From: Pseudomonadota bacterium
GTDB taxonomy: Bacteria; Pseudomonadota; Alphaproteobacteria; Micropepsales; Micropepsaceae
Direction: 5' to 3'
Assembly: GCA_021851325.1 (NCBI GenBank)
Contig: JAJZDZ010000002.1
Span: forward strand, 1-64,000
DNA: 64,000 nucleotides
In this document: positions 44,674 through 53,298 of the stretch, in pieces
How positions within the stretch are numbered: the first letter of the stretch is position 1
How the letters are laid out: the number at the start of each line of letters is the position of its first letter
Position numbers and translations under genes: made by a program
The notes under the pieces: model-generated
Databases searched by the model: none
What the model saw: the letters and a program-made list of their open reading frames with translations, nothing else
What the model was told of the DNA's origin: nothing

Positions 44674-45999
44674 TCAACCGCCTCCTGCCTCATCGGCGGG
44701 GTCGCCGGCCGGTGCAAGGCCCTGGGCCGGAGTGGGCCTGTCGGACACCCCCCCCTTTGCCCGTGTGGAGCGCAAGGCGCTCGCGATCCCGGGCAGCGAA
44801 GCGCCATGGGCCTTGCCGTGACGGCCGTCAGCGGCAACGCCCTGCGGTGAGGTTGATGGACGGGGGCGATCCATGCTGGCCAGATCCTGCGGTGATGTGA
44901 GATCAGCACGGGTTCGCGGCAGGGCATGGGGAAAGTTCTGCTGGATGAACTCAATGAGCTGTTCACGCACGGCGCAGCGCAGATCCCAGGATTTGGAACT
45001 GTCGGCGGAACTCATCAGCGCCCGCAGCTGGATCACATTGGCTTCAGCTCCGACCACCTGCAAGACTGCGACACCTCCATCCCACAGTGGATTGGCCTTG
45101 ATCAGTTCAAGACACTTTTCGCGCACGGGCTGAATTGGAAGCGTGTAGTCCGCATAAAGGTGAACCTGACCCAGGATCTGCGAACTCGTATAGGTCCAAT
45201 TGCGAAACGGCTGCTCCAAAAAATAGGACAGCGGCACGATCAACCGGCGCAGATCCCAGATGCGTACCACCACATAGGTGGCCGTGAACTCTTCGATGCG
45301 CCCCCATTCGCCGTCAACAACCACGACATCATCAAGCTTGATAGGCTGCGCAAGAGCAATCTGGATGCCCGCAATCAGATTGCTGAGAAGCGGACGAGCG
45401 GCAAGTCCAACCGCCAGGCCAGCGACTCCTGCGCTTGCAAACAGGCTGATGCCGAACTGCCGGACGCTGCTGAAGCTCATCAAGGCAAAGCCTAGGGTGA
45501 CCAGAAGAATCAGGACGTTGATAGTCCGACGCAACACCCGCAGCTGAGTCGCAGCTTTGCGTGCCAGCAGATTGTCAGTAACATCAAGGCGAAGCGATTC
45601 CATGTAGCGGGCAATGGCGATATCCGCGCCCAGATAGATCGCGTAACCCACAAGAAGAATGAAGCCTGCCACAAGCAGCGGCCGCGTCGCGTCCAGCACC
45701 TCAGTGGAGAGTGGCAGGAGCGGCAAGGCGGTTCCCACCGCAAGTAACAGGACAGCCCAGCGCACCAAGACCCGGATCCGGACAAAGACCAGCTGCAGCA
45801 ACGGATGCCAGCGCTTTGCCCAATGACCGGCGATCCACACGATCGCCATCTGCAGCGCAAAGCCCATGATGAGGATTGCGATGCCAACCACAACCGCACT
45901 GGCCCACGGCGGCGCAAATCTAAAATGGCGGACAATGAGCGCAGTTAGGTTTTGCAAATCGCGGTGTGCCTCCGTGCCGCAGGTCACAATCGCCGGCAA
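44674..45999 (-). CDS. Mechanosensitive channel, MscS family
   Basis: A 441-residue small-conductance mechanosensitive channel. Several N-terminal helices precede the pore-lining TM3 with alternating Gly/Ala (ASAGVAGLAVGLAARPLLSNLIAGI). The beta domain follows with IKLDDVVVVDGEWGRIEE and YVVVRIWDLRRLIVP. A C-terminal cytoplasmic domain ends in a low-complexity Ser/Pro/Gly tail of about 60 residues. It protects against hypo-osmotic shock. An exact subtype cannot be set. Confidence 0.9.
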   Translation of the reverse strand: MPAIVTCGTEAHRDLQNLTALIVRHFRFAPPWASAVVVGIAILIMGFALQMAIVWIAGHWAKRWHPLLQLVFVRIRVLVRWAVLLLAVGTALPLLPLSTEVLDATRPLLVAGFILLVGYAIYLGADIAIARYMESLRLDVTDNLLARKAATQLRVLRRTINVLILLVTLGFALMSFSSVRQFGISLFASAGVAGLAVGLAARPLLSNLIAGIQIALAQPIKLDDVVVVDGEWGRIEEFTATYVVVRIWDLRRLIVPLSYFLEQPFRNWTYTSSQILGQVHLYADYTLPIQPVREKCLELIKANPLWDGGVAVLQVVGAEANVIQLRALMSSADSSKSWDLRCAVREQLIEFIQQNFPHALPRTRADLTSPQDLASMDRPRPSTSPQGVAADGRHGKAHGASLPGIASALRSTRAKGGVSDRPTPAQGLAPAGDPADEAGGG

Positions 46000-46118
46000 T
46001 GCCAGCAGACAGTCACATGGCCAACGCCACAGGCAGGGAGTGGTTCCAGCGAATCCAAAGCAAAAGACCGGCGCAGCGCATTCGCGCCCGCCGGTCCCTT
46101 AGCTGAACACAGACGTGA

Positions 46119-46466
46119 TCAGACGGCTTCTTTGAGTTCCTTGGCCGGACGGAAGGCAACCTTCTTGCTGGCCTTGATCTTGATCTGCTCACCGGTGGCG
46201 GGATTACGGCCAATACGGGCTGCGCGCTTGCGCACCTGTAAAATGCCGAGTCCGTTCAGACGAACCCGCACGCCCTTCTTGAGCTGCTTGGTGATGATGT
46301 CGGCCATATCGTCAAGCAAAGCGTTCGCCGCCTTGTTCGACATTTCATGCTTTTCCGCGAGCTGGGCTCCGAGCTGGCGGGTCGTCATGGTCTCCGTCTT
46401 CGTTTTGGCGCCGGCGGCGGCCTTCTTGGCAGGAGCTTTGCTTGCAGTCTTGGCGGCTTTGGCCAT
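46119..46466 (-). CDS. HU-family DNA-binding protein with Lys/Ala-rich N-terminal extension
   Basis: A 115-residue protein. The HU/IHF fold begins at about M27 (TTRQLGAQLAEKHEMS) and includes the DNA-arm region GLGILQVRKRAARIGRNPATGEQIKI, with the intercalating proline in RNPATG. The first 26 residues (MAKAAKTASKAPAKKAAAGA...) are Lys/Ala-rich, like histone H1 tails. The ATG at 46466 is preferred since the upstream GGA-rich site precedes it; a start at M27 would give a standard 89-residue HU. It bends and compacts DNA. Confidence 0.92.
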   Translation of the reverse strand: MAKAAKTASKAPAKKAAAGAKTKTETMTTRQLGAQLAEKHEMSNKAANALLDDMADIITKQLKKGVRVRLNGLGILQVRKRAARIGRNPATGEQIKIKASKKVAFRPAKELKEAV

Positions 46467-46501
46467 GGGTTAGTCCTTCCCCGAATCAATCAATGGTGCC
46501 G

Positions 46502-46529
46502 AGTTTACTGCTTTTTTTGCGTCCGTGAA
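46502..46529 (-). promoter_or_regulatory. Candidate promoter for the HU gene
   Basis: On the minus strand TTCACG (46529-46524), 16-base spacer that contains an A-run, then TAAACT (46507-46502), placing initiation about 30 bases before the ATG at 46466. Confidence 0.4.
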
Positions 46530-46718
46530 TCGGCGCGATGCCACAAAATGCCCATTTGCGTGGTCTTTTCGCAACGGAGCTGGGGACATCCTGCGGCAGG
46601 GACGCATAAAACCCCGTAAAATCAGGGCTTGTGGCCAGGCAGGTGGCTATGGCAGGCGCTGCATCCTGCCTCTCGAGCCTGCAAGACAATGGGGGGCCGC
46701 AAGGCGGGCATGGTGGCG

Positions 46719-46744
46719 CCCGCCCGCACTCAGTGCCGGGCGGG
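46719..46744 (-). terminator. Strong hairpin downstream of rplS
   Basis: Arms CCCGCCCGCAC (46719-46729) and GTGCCGGGCGGG (46733-46744) pair over 11 bases with one bulged base and a 3-base loop. It starts about 30 bases past the rplS stop. A U-tract is lacking, so it may work with Rho or as a 3'-end stabiliser. A second small repeat, GGGCG/CGCCC, lies at about 46759-46774. Confidence 0.5.
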
Positions 46745-46774
46745 GCAGGCAAGGGGGGGCGTAAACCCGCCCGA

Positions 46775-47203
46775 TTAGGCTTTGGCAGCGTCCTTGGCCG
46801 CGATTTCGCTTGCGCGCTCGCCGCGCTCGGCAATACGTGCGGCTTTACCGCGACGGCCGCGCAGATAATAGAGTTTGGCGCGCGCGACTTTGCCCCGGCG
46901 GACGATTTCCACCGAATCCAGCAACGGCGAGTAGATGGGAAACACGCGCTCGACGCCTTCGCCGTAGGAGATCTTGCGCACGGTGAAGCTTTCATTGAGG
47001 CCGGCGCCCTGACGGGAAATGCAGACGCCCTCGAACGCCTGAATGCGCTCACGGGTCTTCATCTGCTTCGTCTTCTCGTCAAACGAAGCATCCACCACTT
47101 TGACATTGACGCGCAGCGTGTCGCCAGGACGAAAGTCGGGAGCGGGCTTGTCACCGCGCAAGGCGGCAGCCTGTTCGGCTTCGAGGGTTTGCAGAAGGTT
47201 CAT
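46775..47203 (-). CDS. rplS: 50S ribosomal protein L19
   Basis: A 142-residue ribosomal protein at the 30S-50S interface. The signature [51 protein letters not shown] and [23 protein letters not shown] is intact. A short Ala-rich C-terminal tail is present, as in many alphaproteobacteria. It is the last gene of the rpsP-rimM-GNAT-trmD-rplS run, 56 bases after trmD. Confidence 0.98.
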   Translation of the reverse strand: MNLLQTLEAEQAAALRGDKPAPDFRPGDTLRVNVKVVDASFDEKTKQMKTRERIQAFEGVCISRQGAGLNESFTVRKISYGEGVERVFPIYSPLLDSVEIVRRGKVARAKLYYLRGRRGKAARIAERGERASEIAAKDAAKA

Positions 47204-47259
47204 CGCAGGTCTCCGTCGGCGCAGGCGTCTGCCAAATTCATGAAGGGGGGCCGTATAGC

Positions 47260-47961
47260 CTAGTGTTTCCCGGATTCATAGAGGGAGAAGAGGTCGGGAC
47301 GGCGGCTTTTCGTCAGCGCTTCCGCCTCCGTCCGTCGCCAGCGCGCAATACGGCCGTGATCGCCGGACGAAAGAACCTCAGGAATGCTCCGCCCCTCGAA
47401 GCTCTGTGGTCGCGTAAACTGCGGATACTCCAGAAGATTTTCCGAAAAGGTGTCCTCCTGGGCCGAGGCCTCAGCGCCCAGGACCCCCGGAAGCAGCCGC
47501 ACACAGGCCTCAATCAGAGCCAGCGCCGGGGTTTCACCGCCCGCCGCAACAAAATCCCCGATGGAGAGCTCTTCGAGCTGGCGTGCCTCGATGGCCCGTT
47601 GGTCGAGGCCCTCAAAGCGGCCGCAGAGAAGGGTCACTCCGGGTCCTGCGGCCAGCGTCCGGACGCGCGCCTGATCAAGCAGTCGGCCCCGCGGGCTAAG
47701 ATAGATCAGAGGGCCCCTCGCGCCTGCGGCCAGGGCCGCATCGATGGCGGCACAGGCTACATCGGGGCGCATTACCATCCCCGGCCCACCACCGGCCGGG
47801 GTATCATCGACGCTGCGGTGCCGCCCCACACCATGCTGGCGAATGTCGTGAACCGTCAGCTGCCACAGTCCCCGGGCCGCGGCCTTGCCGATCAGGGAGA
47901 CCCCGAGCGGCCCCGGAAAGATCTCGGGGAAGAGCGTGAGCACGGTTGCCGACCAGCTCAT
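47260..47961 (-). CDS. trmD: tRNA (guanine-N1)-methyltransferase TrmD
   Basis: A 233-residue SPOUT-class enzyme that methylates G37 of tRNA, preventing frameshifts. Motifs: [35 protein letters not shown] and [11 protein letters not shown]. The usual downstream rplS follows. Its ATG overlaps the stop of an upstream acetyltransferase gene, which is not the usual neighbour; rimM normally stands there. Confidence 0.97.
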   Translation of the reverse strand: MSWSATVLTLFPEIFPGPLGVSLIGKAAARGLWQLTVHDIRQHGVGRHRSVDDTPAGGGPGMVMRPDVACAAIDAALAAGARGPLIYLSPRGRLLDQARVRTLAAGPGVTLLCGRFEGLDQRAIEARQLEELSIGDFVAAGGETPALALIEACVRLLPGVLGAEASAQEDTFSENLLEYPQFTRPQSFEGRSIPEVLSSGDHGRIARWRRTEAEALTKSRRPDLFSLYESGKH

Positions 47962-48422
47962 TTGAGCTCCAGCTTGAAGCCTACATGCGTGGCCACGAAG
48001 CCAAGCCGCTCGTAAAACAGGTGAGCCCGCCCCCGCCTGCGGTCAGAACTGAGCTGGACCAGCTGGCAGCCTTCCTTTCGGGCCTGGGCGATGGCATGGC
48101 GCAGCATGGCTTCACCGATACCGCCGCCGCGCCTGCCGGATTTGACCCGCACGGCTTCGATCTGGGCGCGCCGGGCGCCGCAGCGCGACAGCCCCGCGAT
48201 CACGGTGAACTGATAGGTGCCAACGGGCTCACCATCGCGTTCCACAATGACGATATGGTTGCCGGCCTGCGCCTTTACCTCCCGCAGGGCTGCGATATAG
48301 ACCGGATCCACACCACTGCGGAGCGGACGCTCACGCCCCCGGCCCAGCCCGTCGTCATCCAGCATGGCGACGATGGCCGCAAGGTCGTCCTCGCCGGCTT
48401 CGCGAAATATCAGCTCGCTCAT
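47958..48422 (-). CDS. GNAT-family acetyltransferase inserted in the trmD operon
   Basis: A 154-residue GNAT acetyltransferase. It shows FREAGEDDLAAIVAML at the N-terminus, the acetyl-CoA loop as RRGGGIGEAML, and the C-terminal [20 protein letters not shown] typical of the fold. Substrate unknown. It overlaps rimM upstream and trmD downstream by four bases each, so it is fully embedded in the ribosomal operon and probably coupled. Reading frame and base usage look like its neighbours. Confidence 0.88.
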   Translation of the reverse strand: MSELIFREAGEDDLAAIVAMLDDDGLGRGRERPLRSGVDPVYIAALREVKAQAGNHIVIVERDGEPVGTYQFTVIAGLSRCGARRAQIEAVRVKSGRRGGGIGEAMLRHAIAQARKEGCQLVQLSSDRRRGRAHLFYERLGFVATHVGFKLELK

Positions 48423-48958
48423 TCGACATCTCCTCTGATGGGATGGCCCGCTGATCGAGCCTCGACCTCTTCGGGAGGAACAATGACAATCCGTCCGGTG
48501 GCGATCTCGACCTCTGGCACAAACTGACGGTTGAAGGGCAGCAAGGCTTCGCTGCCGTCGGTGCGCTCGATATCCACCACGTCCCCGGCACCAAAATTGT
48601 GAATCCCGCGGATATGGCCGATCAGGCGCCCTTCGCTATCCTCGACCCGCAATCCCACCAGATCGGCGTGATAGAACTCCTCCGCCTCGGTCTGCGGCAA
48701 TGCCGTACGCGCGACGAACAGCTCGCTGCCCTTGAGCCCTTCTGCCGCGTGACGGTCCCTGACCTGATCGAATTGCGCAATGGCAGAGACCGCATCAACC
48801 GCGCGGATGTGGCTCACCGCGTAGACCTGGCCCTTGGCATCGTGCACCGGGCCATAGGCCGCCAGCCGCTCCGGCGTCTCGGTGAAGGTTCGCACCTTCA
48901 CCTCGCCCTTCAGACCATGAGCGCCCAGCACGACACCAAGAAGAATGTCCGCGGCCAT
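48419..48958 (-). CDS. rimM: 16S rRNA maturation factor RimM
   Basis: A 179-residue ribosome assembly factor that helps mature the 30S head with S19. The N-terminal domain begins ILLGVVLGAHGLKGEVKVRTFT; the C-terminal PRC-barrel contains GHIRGIHNFGAGDVVDIE and LLPFNRQFVPEVEIATGRIVI. The ATG at 48958 is chosen; the longer frame overlaps rpsP. It lies 11 bases after rpsP. Confidence 0.95.
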   Translation of the reverse strand: MAADILLGVVLGAHGLKGEVKVRTFTETPERLAAYGPVHDAKGQVYAVSHIRAVDAVSAIAQFDQVRDRHAAEGLKGSELFVARTALPQTEAEEFYHADLVGLRVEDSEGRLIGHIRGIHNFGAGDVVDIERTDGSEALLPFNRQFVPEVEIATGRIVIVPPEEVEARSAGHPIRGDVE

Positions 48959-48969
48959 GAACGACGCCG

Positions 48970-49326
48970 TTATGCCGCCGCGCCGCCAGCCTCTGCGGCC
49001 TTGGCTGCTGCCTCGGCGCGTTCCTGAGCCTTTTTCTTCGGCTTGGACTTCTGCGGATTGTTGTGGCTCAAGGGTTTGACCAGGCCGGCATCGGCAAGGA
49101 AACGGTGCACGCGATCGGTGGCGATAGCCCCTTTGCCAAGCCAAGCCTTGGCCTTGTCGAGGTCGAGCTTGATGCGATCGGCATGATCTTGCGGCAGCAG
49201 CGGATTGTAGAAGCCGATCTTCTCAATGAAACGGCCATCGCGCGGCGAATGTGAATCGGCCACCACCACAGAGTAATGCGGGCGCTTTTTGGTGCCACCG
49301 CGGGCCAAACGGATACGAAGTGCCAT
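48970..49326 (-). CDS. rpsP: 30S ribosomal protein S16
   Basis: A 118-residue small-subunit protein. The opening [24 protein letters not shown] and [14 protein letters not shown] match S16. The C-terminus carries an added Lys then Ala-rich tail ([20 protein letters not shown]), common in alphaproteobacteria. ffh lies upstream by 91 bases; a GGCGGC-ACCT-GCCGCC hairpin (49383-49398) lies in that gap. Confidence 0.98.
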   Translation of the reverse strand: MALRIRLARGGTKKRPHYSVVVADSHSPRDGRFIEKIGFYNPLLPQDHADRIKLDLDKAKAWLGKGAIATDRVHRFLADAGLVKPLSHNNPQKSKPKKKAQERAEAAAKAAEAGGAAA

Positions 49327-49417
49327 GACTGTCCATTCCTTTCAAAACATTAAACCAGAGTAAAATGCGCACAGGTCCTTCAGGCGGCACCTGCCGCCGG
49401 CCAAGACACATACACGC

Positions 49418-50812
49418 TCATTTCTTGCTTCCCGGCATCATTCCAGGTGGAAGCTGAGGCATGCCACCGCCAAACAGGCCGGCAAGATTGCCCATACCGG
49501 CCAGTCCACGCGGCCCCATACGACCCATTTTCTTCATGACGTCAGACATCTGCCGATGCATTTTAAGCAGCTTGTTGACATCACTGACTTCAACGCCGGC
49601 GCCGGCAGCGATCCGCTTGCGCCGCGAACCATTGATAATGTCCGGCTTGACGCGCTCCTGCCGCGTCATAGAACCGATGATCGCTTCCTGACGGGTGATG
49701 ATCTTGTCATCAAGGCCGGCGGCATTCATCTGATCCTTGATCTTGCCTACGCCTGGCAGCATCGACAGCACGCCTTGCATACCACCCAGCTTTTTCATCT
49801 GCCGCAGCTGTTCAGCGAGGTCGTTCATGTCGAACTCCCCTCGCTTCATCTTTTTGGCGATGGCTTCGGCTTTTTCCTTGTCGATGGTTTCGGCCGCCCG
49901 TTCGACGAGGCTGACCACATCGCCCATGTCGAGAATGCGTCCGGCCACCCGCTCCGGATAGAACGGTTCCAGGGCATCGAGCTTTTCTCCGACACCCAGG
50001 AACTTGATGGGAGCGCCGGTCACCTTGCGCATCGACAATGCTGCGCCACCACGCGCGTCACCATCCGCCCGCGTCAGGATGATGCCGGAGAGCTTGACCC
50101 TGTCGTTGAAGGCCTTGGCAATATTGACCGCGTCCTGTCCGGTCAGGCTATCCGCCACGAGCAGGGTTTCATGCGGATTGACCTGGGCCCGCACGGCGGC
50201 AACCTCGGTCATCAGCTGCTCATCCACGTGCTGGCGCCCGGCTGTATCCAGGATCACCACGTCATAGCCACCGACCTTGGCAGAAGCCATGGCACGGCGG
50301 GCAATCTCAACCGGACCCTGACCGGCGATGATCGGCAGGGTTGCAACGCCAGCCTGTTCGCCCAGGATCTTCAGCTGCTCCATCGCGGCCGGACGACTGG
50401 TATCGAGCGAAGCCATCAGGACACGTTTTTTTTCACGGCTCTGCAGCAAGACAGAGAGCTTGGCGCTGGTTGTGGTTTTGCCCGATCCCTGCAATCCCAC
50501 CATCAAGATCGGAGCAGGCGGTGAGCCAAGATCAAGCCCCTCATTTTTCTCACCAAGGGTCTCGACGAGGGCGTCGTGTACGATCTTGACCACCTGCTGG
50601 CCCGGGGTCACCGATCGAATGACCGCCTCGCCGATGGCCTTTGGCCGCACGCCGTCAATAAACTCTTTCACGACCGGCAGCGCGACGTCGGCCTCCAGCA
50701 GGGCTACGCGGACTTCGCGCAATGCCTCCTCGACATCGCTCTCCGTCAGCGCACCACGCCCTCTCAGCCGATCAAACGTAGTGCCAAGGCGCTTCTGTAA
50801 GGAGTCAAACAC
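49418..50812 (-). CDS. ffh: Signal recognition particle protein Ffh
   Basis: The 464-residue SRP54 GTPase that targets nascent membrane proteins with 4.5S RNA to FtsY. The NG domain shows GLQGSGKTTTSAKL, DTAGRQHVDEQL and TRADGDARGG; the M domain contains the Met-rich, signal-binding C-terminal region. It probably starts at the GTG at 50812 (FDSLQKRLGTTFD), giving the normal family N-terminus; the ATG at 50848 adds 12 residues. FtsY, its receptor, is also in this window. Confidence 0.96.
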   Translation of the reverse strand: MFDSLQKRLGTTFDRLRGRGALTESDVEEALREVRVALLEADVALPVVKEFIDGVRPKAIGEAVIRSVTPGQQVVKIVHDALVETLGEKNEGLDLGSPPAPILMVGLQGSGKTTTSAKLSVLLQSREKKRVLMASLDTSRPAAMEQLKILGEQAGVATLPIIAGQGPVEIARRAMASAKVGGYDVVILDTAGRQHVDEQLMTEVAAVRAQVNPHETLLVADSLTGQDAVNIAKAFNDRVKLSGIILTRADGDARGGAALSMRKVTGAPIKFLGVGEKLDALEPFYPERVAGRILDMGDVVSLVERAAETIDKEKAEAIAKKMKRGEFDMNDLAEQLRQMKKLGGMQGVLSMLPGVGKIKDQMNAAGLDDKIITRQEAIIGSMTRQERVKPDIINGSRRKRIAAGAGVEVSDVNKLLKMHRQMSDVMKKMGRMGPRGLAGMGNLAGLFGGGMPQLPPGMMPGSKK

Positions 50813-51019
50813 GTCTGCATCACCATTTCCCTGCGCCAGCAGGAACAAGCATTAAAACCCCAGGGGGCGCACCTGCGCTGCCTGGGGGCGATCCTGGGCC
50901 GAGCCCGGGACCGGAAAGTTCTGGGGGGCTTTCCGGATTGCCGTCGATTTAGTCCGGAACAACCCGCGAGTCAAATTTCCGGCGTTAGCCCGTCATCGCA
51001 GGGGGCTCGTCCGGCCGAC

Positions 51020-51055
51020 GTGAGGCGGACGGGGAAAGCTCCCGCCCGGCCTCAC
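51020..51055 (-). terminator. Hairpin downstream of the exported S9 peptidase gene
   Basis: Outer arms GTGAGGC (51020-51026) and GCCTCAC (51049-51055) enclose near-complementary inner arms GGACGGG (51027-51033) and CCCGCCC (51041-51047). It starts 10 bases past the stop of the gene at 51065. No U-tract follows, so it is a terminator candidate only. Confidence 0.45.
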
Positions 51056-51064
51056 GCCGCACGG

Positions 51065-53209
51065 CTATTTCAGGCCCAGATGCTGCTGGAAGAAGGTATA
51101 GGTGAGCGCCCAGTAATTGGCCTCCTCGGCGTGGGTCGAACCTGGCCCATGCCCCCCTTCTGCCTCTTCATTGAACAGCACCTGATGGCCCTGTGCCTCC
51201 ATCTTGGCAGCCATCATGCGGGCGTATACCGGCGTAACGCGGTCATCGCTTGTTTCGGTAATGAACAGTACCGGCGGATATTTCACGTTCGGCTTGACGT
51301 TCTCAAACGGTGAGTAGCGGCGGATATAGGCCCGCATTTTAGGATTGGCAGGATTGCCATATTCCGCCTCCCACGACGCGCCGGCGCCATAGTGCGTGTA
51401 GCGCAGCATGTCGATGAGTGGCCGCTGACAGACCACGGCCGCGAGCAGATCAGGGCGCTGCACCATGACCGTAGAGACCAACAGCCCACCGTTTGAGGCG
51501 CCGACGATGCCAAGCATTTTGGGGGTCGACCAGTCATGATGCTCAATATCCGCCGCCACTGCCTCGAAGTCATCAAAGGCGCGCTGGCGATGGTATTTCA
51601 GCGCTGCCTGGTGCCAGGCCGGGCCAAACTCACCCCCTCCACGAATGTTGGCAACCGCGATGGCGCCACCCTTCAGAACCCAGTTCTTGACGGCATCGAG
51701 CGGTCGGTAGCCGTCATCCCAGTACCAGGGAAAAAGCGACAGCTGAAAGCCGCCATATCCGTACAAAATGGTTGGCACTGGCCCCTTGGCGTCAGCCGGG
51801 CGGATCAGGAAATACGGTATCTCAGTGCCATCCTTTGACTTCACCCAATGCTGCGCGACCGAAACGAGCTTGGGATTGAAGCGCTGCGGCAGCGCATAGA
51901 TGGCCTTTACCTGATGGCTGCCATCATCGAAATAAAGCGTGGGTGGCTGGGTGAAGCTTTCGAACTGGATATAGGCCTGCGGACCCCACGCATTGACGCT
52001 GACCAGCGACGTTGATCCCCCCTTCGGCAGGGTAAGACGACGGCCTTTGGTCCAATGGCCCTTGATGAAATGAAAGGCGAGAACCTGACCTTTCACGTCC
52101 TTGTAGATGGCGGCATAGACCGCATCGCGGCCCGCTGCGATATCGCCGATCGCCTCATGTTTTCCCGGTGTGTAGAGCACCGCGGGCTGTGGGGTAGAGG
52201 TTTTGGCAAACCCCGGGGCTGGCAGGGCAAAAAGTGCACCCTGCGCGATGGTGGTACCGGCCGGCGTCTTCCACGCGTCCTGGAGGGTAAAGATCAGCTG
52301 ACCATTGGTCGCGCCAACCAGCTGCGCGTTCTGCGGAACCTTGATCTGGATGAGATGGCCATCGGCAGCGACGTCATAATAGTCCGCCTTGAAAAAGCTC
52401 TGCTGCCGAATAATCAGCGAGATGGTGCCGTAAGGACCATGAATAACCACCGGATCTGCCCCCATATCGGTGGGTCGCGCCTCAAAGACGGTCTTGGCCG
52501 CGGTCAGGGGCTCGCCGCGATGCCACAGCTTGATGATGCGCGGATAGGATGCTGGCGTTATCGAGCCTGGCCCGAAATTGGTGGTGAACAGGATCGTGTT
52601 GCGGTTCACATAGCTGGCCTGGCTCTTGGCCAGTGACAGCCGGAACCCATTGGCGATGAAGTTCTGCGTTTTCGGATCGAATTCACGGATGACAACCGCA
52701 TCTCCGCCCCCCGGCGACAGGCGCACCAGGCAACGGTCGAGGGCTCGCGTGCAGTCTGCGCCCTTCCAGACCCAGTCCTTGTGGGCGTGCTTGTCCAGGG
52801 CATCGAGATCAAGGAGCGTGTGCCAGACCGGATGGCCGGAATCGTAAGACGCGATGCTGGCCCGACGCCAGATCCCGCGCACATGGGTTGGGTCCTGCCA
52901 GAAATTATAGACCCAGTGGCCCCGCAGCGATGGCTCGGCAATCCGTGCCGGATTGTTGAGCATCCCAAGAATGGTGTGCATGTGGGCGCGATAGGACGGA
53001 TCGCTCTTCAGCACGCGATCGCTCATCGCATTCTGTTGCCTGACCCAGGCAAGAGCGCGCGGACTGTGAATTTTCGCCAGCCACAGATAAGGATCGCTGT
53101 CTGCCGCGGTCTGGCTGCCTGCCGGCGGCGTGGGGTTGGCCAAAGCCACGCTGGCGGCCGAAAGGGCTCCGGCCGTAGCAGCGGCAATCATCAGGGTACG
53201 GATCCGCAC
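51065..53209 (-). CDS. Prolyl oligopeptidase-family serine peptidase (S9A), exported
   Basis: A 714-residue S9A peptidase. A signal peptide is clear (MRIRTLMIAAATAGALSAAS, then VALA before NPTPP). A beta-propeller N-terminal domain is followed by an alpha/beta-hydrolase domain with the Ser nucleophile S572 in VGASNGGLL and a His in EEAEGGHGPGSTHAEE; a conserved DDRVTP region is nearby. It cleaves peptides after proline in the periplasm or outside the cell. A non-exported paralogue follows upstream in transcription, 89 bases away. Confidence 0.9.
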   Translation of the reverse strand: MRIRTLMIAAATAGALSAASVALANPTPPAGSQTAADSDPYLWLAKIHSPRALAWVRQQNAMSDRVLKSDPSYRAHMHTILGMLNNPARIAEPSLRGHWVYNFWQDPTHVRGIWRRASIASYDSGHPVWHTLLDLDALDKHAHKDWVWKGADCTRALDRCLVRLSPGGGDAVVIREFDPKTQNFIANGFRLSLAKSQASYVNRNTILFTTNFGPGSITPASYPRIIKLWHRGEPLTAAKTVFEARPTDMGADPVVIHGPYGTISLIIRQQSFFKADYYDVAADGHLIQIKVPQNAQLVGATNGQLIFTLQDAWKTPAGTTIAQGALFALPAPGFAKTSTPQPAVLYTPGKHEAIGDIAAGRDAVYAAIYKDVKGQVLAFHFIKGHWTKGRRLTLPKGGSTSLVSVNAWGPQAYIQFESFTQPPTLYFDDGSHQVKAIYALPQRFNPKLVSVAQHWVKSKDGTEIPYFLIRPADAKGPVPTILYGYGGFQLSLFPWYWDDGYRPLDAVKNWVLKGGAIAVANIRGGGEFGPAWHQAALKYHRQRAFDDFEAVAADIEHHDWSTPKMLGIVGASNGGLLVSTVMVQRPDLLAAVVCQRPLIDMLRYTHYGAGASWEAEYGNPANPKMRAYIRRYSPFENVKPNVKYPPVLFITETSDDRVTPVYARMMAAKMEAQGHQVLFNEEAEGGHGPGSTHAEEANYWALTYTFFQQHLGLK

Positions 53210-53298
53210 GTTTCACTCTCCCTCGCGCGCAAAGCGGCGGGATTTGAGGAGGCCAGACCCCATCGGTCAAGTCATAGACCGGCTACCTAACGCAGGAT

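Larger units (their letters stand above)
46467..46774. other. Intergenic region between HU gene and rplS
   Basis: No gene seen. It holds the HU promoter candidate near one end and a strong hairpin after rplS at the other. The middle (46560-46710) shows no convincing signal. Confidence 0.5.

Noticed and set aside
49556-50524. 322-codon plus-strand open frame opposite ffh
   Set aside because: Antisense to the Ffh GTPase frame; the His-rich product has no family features.
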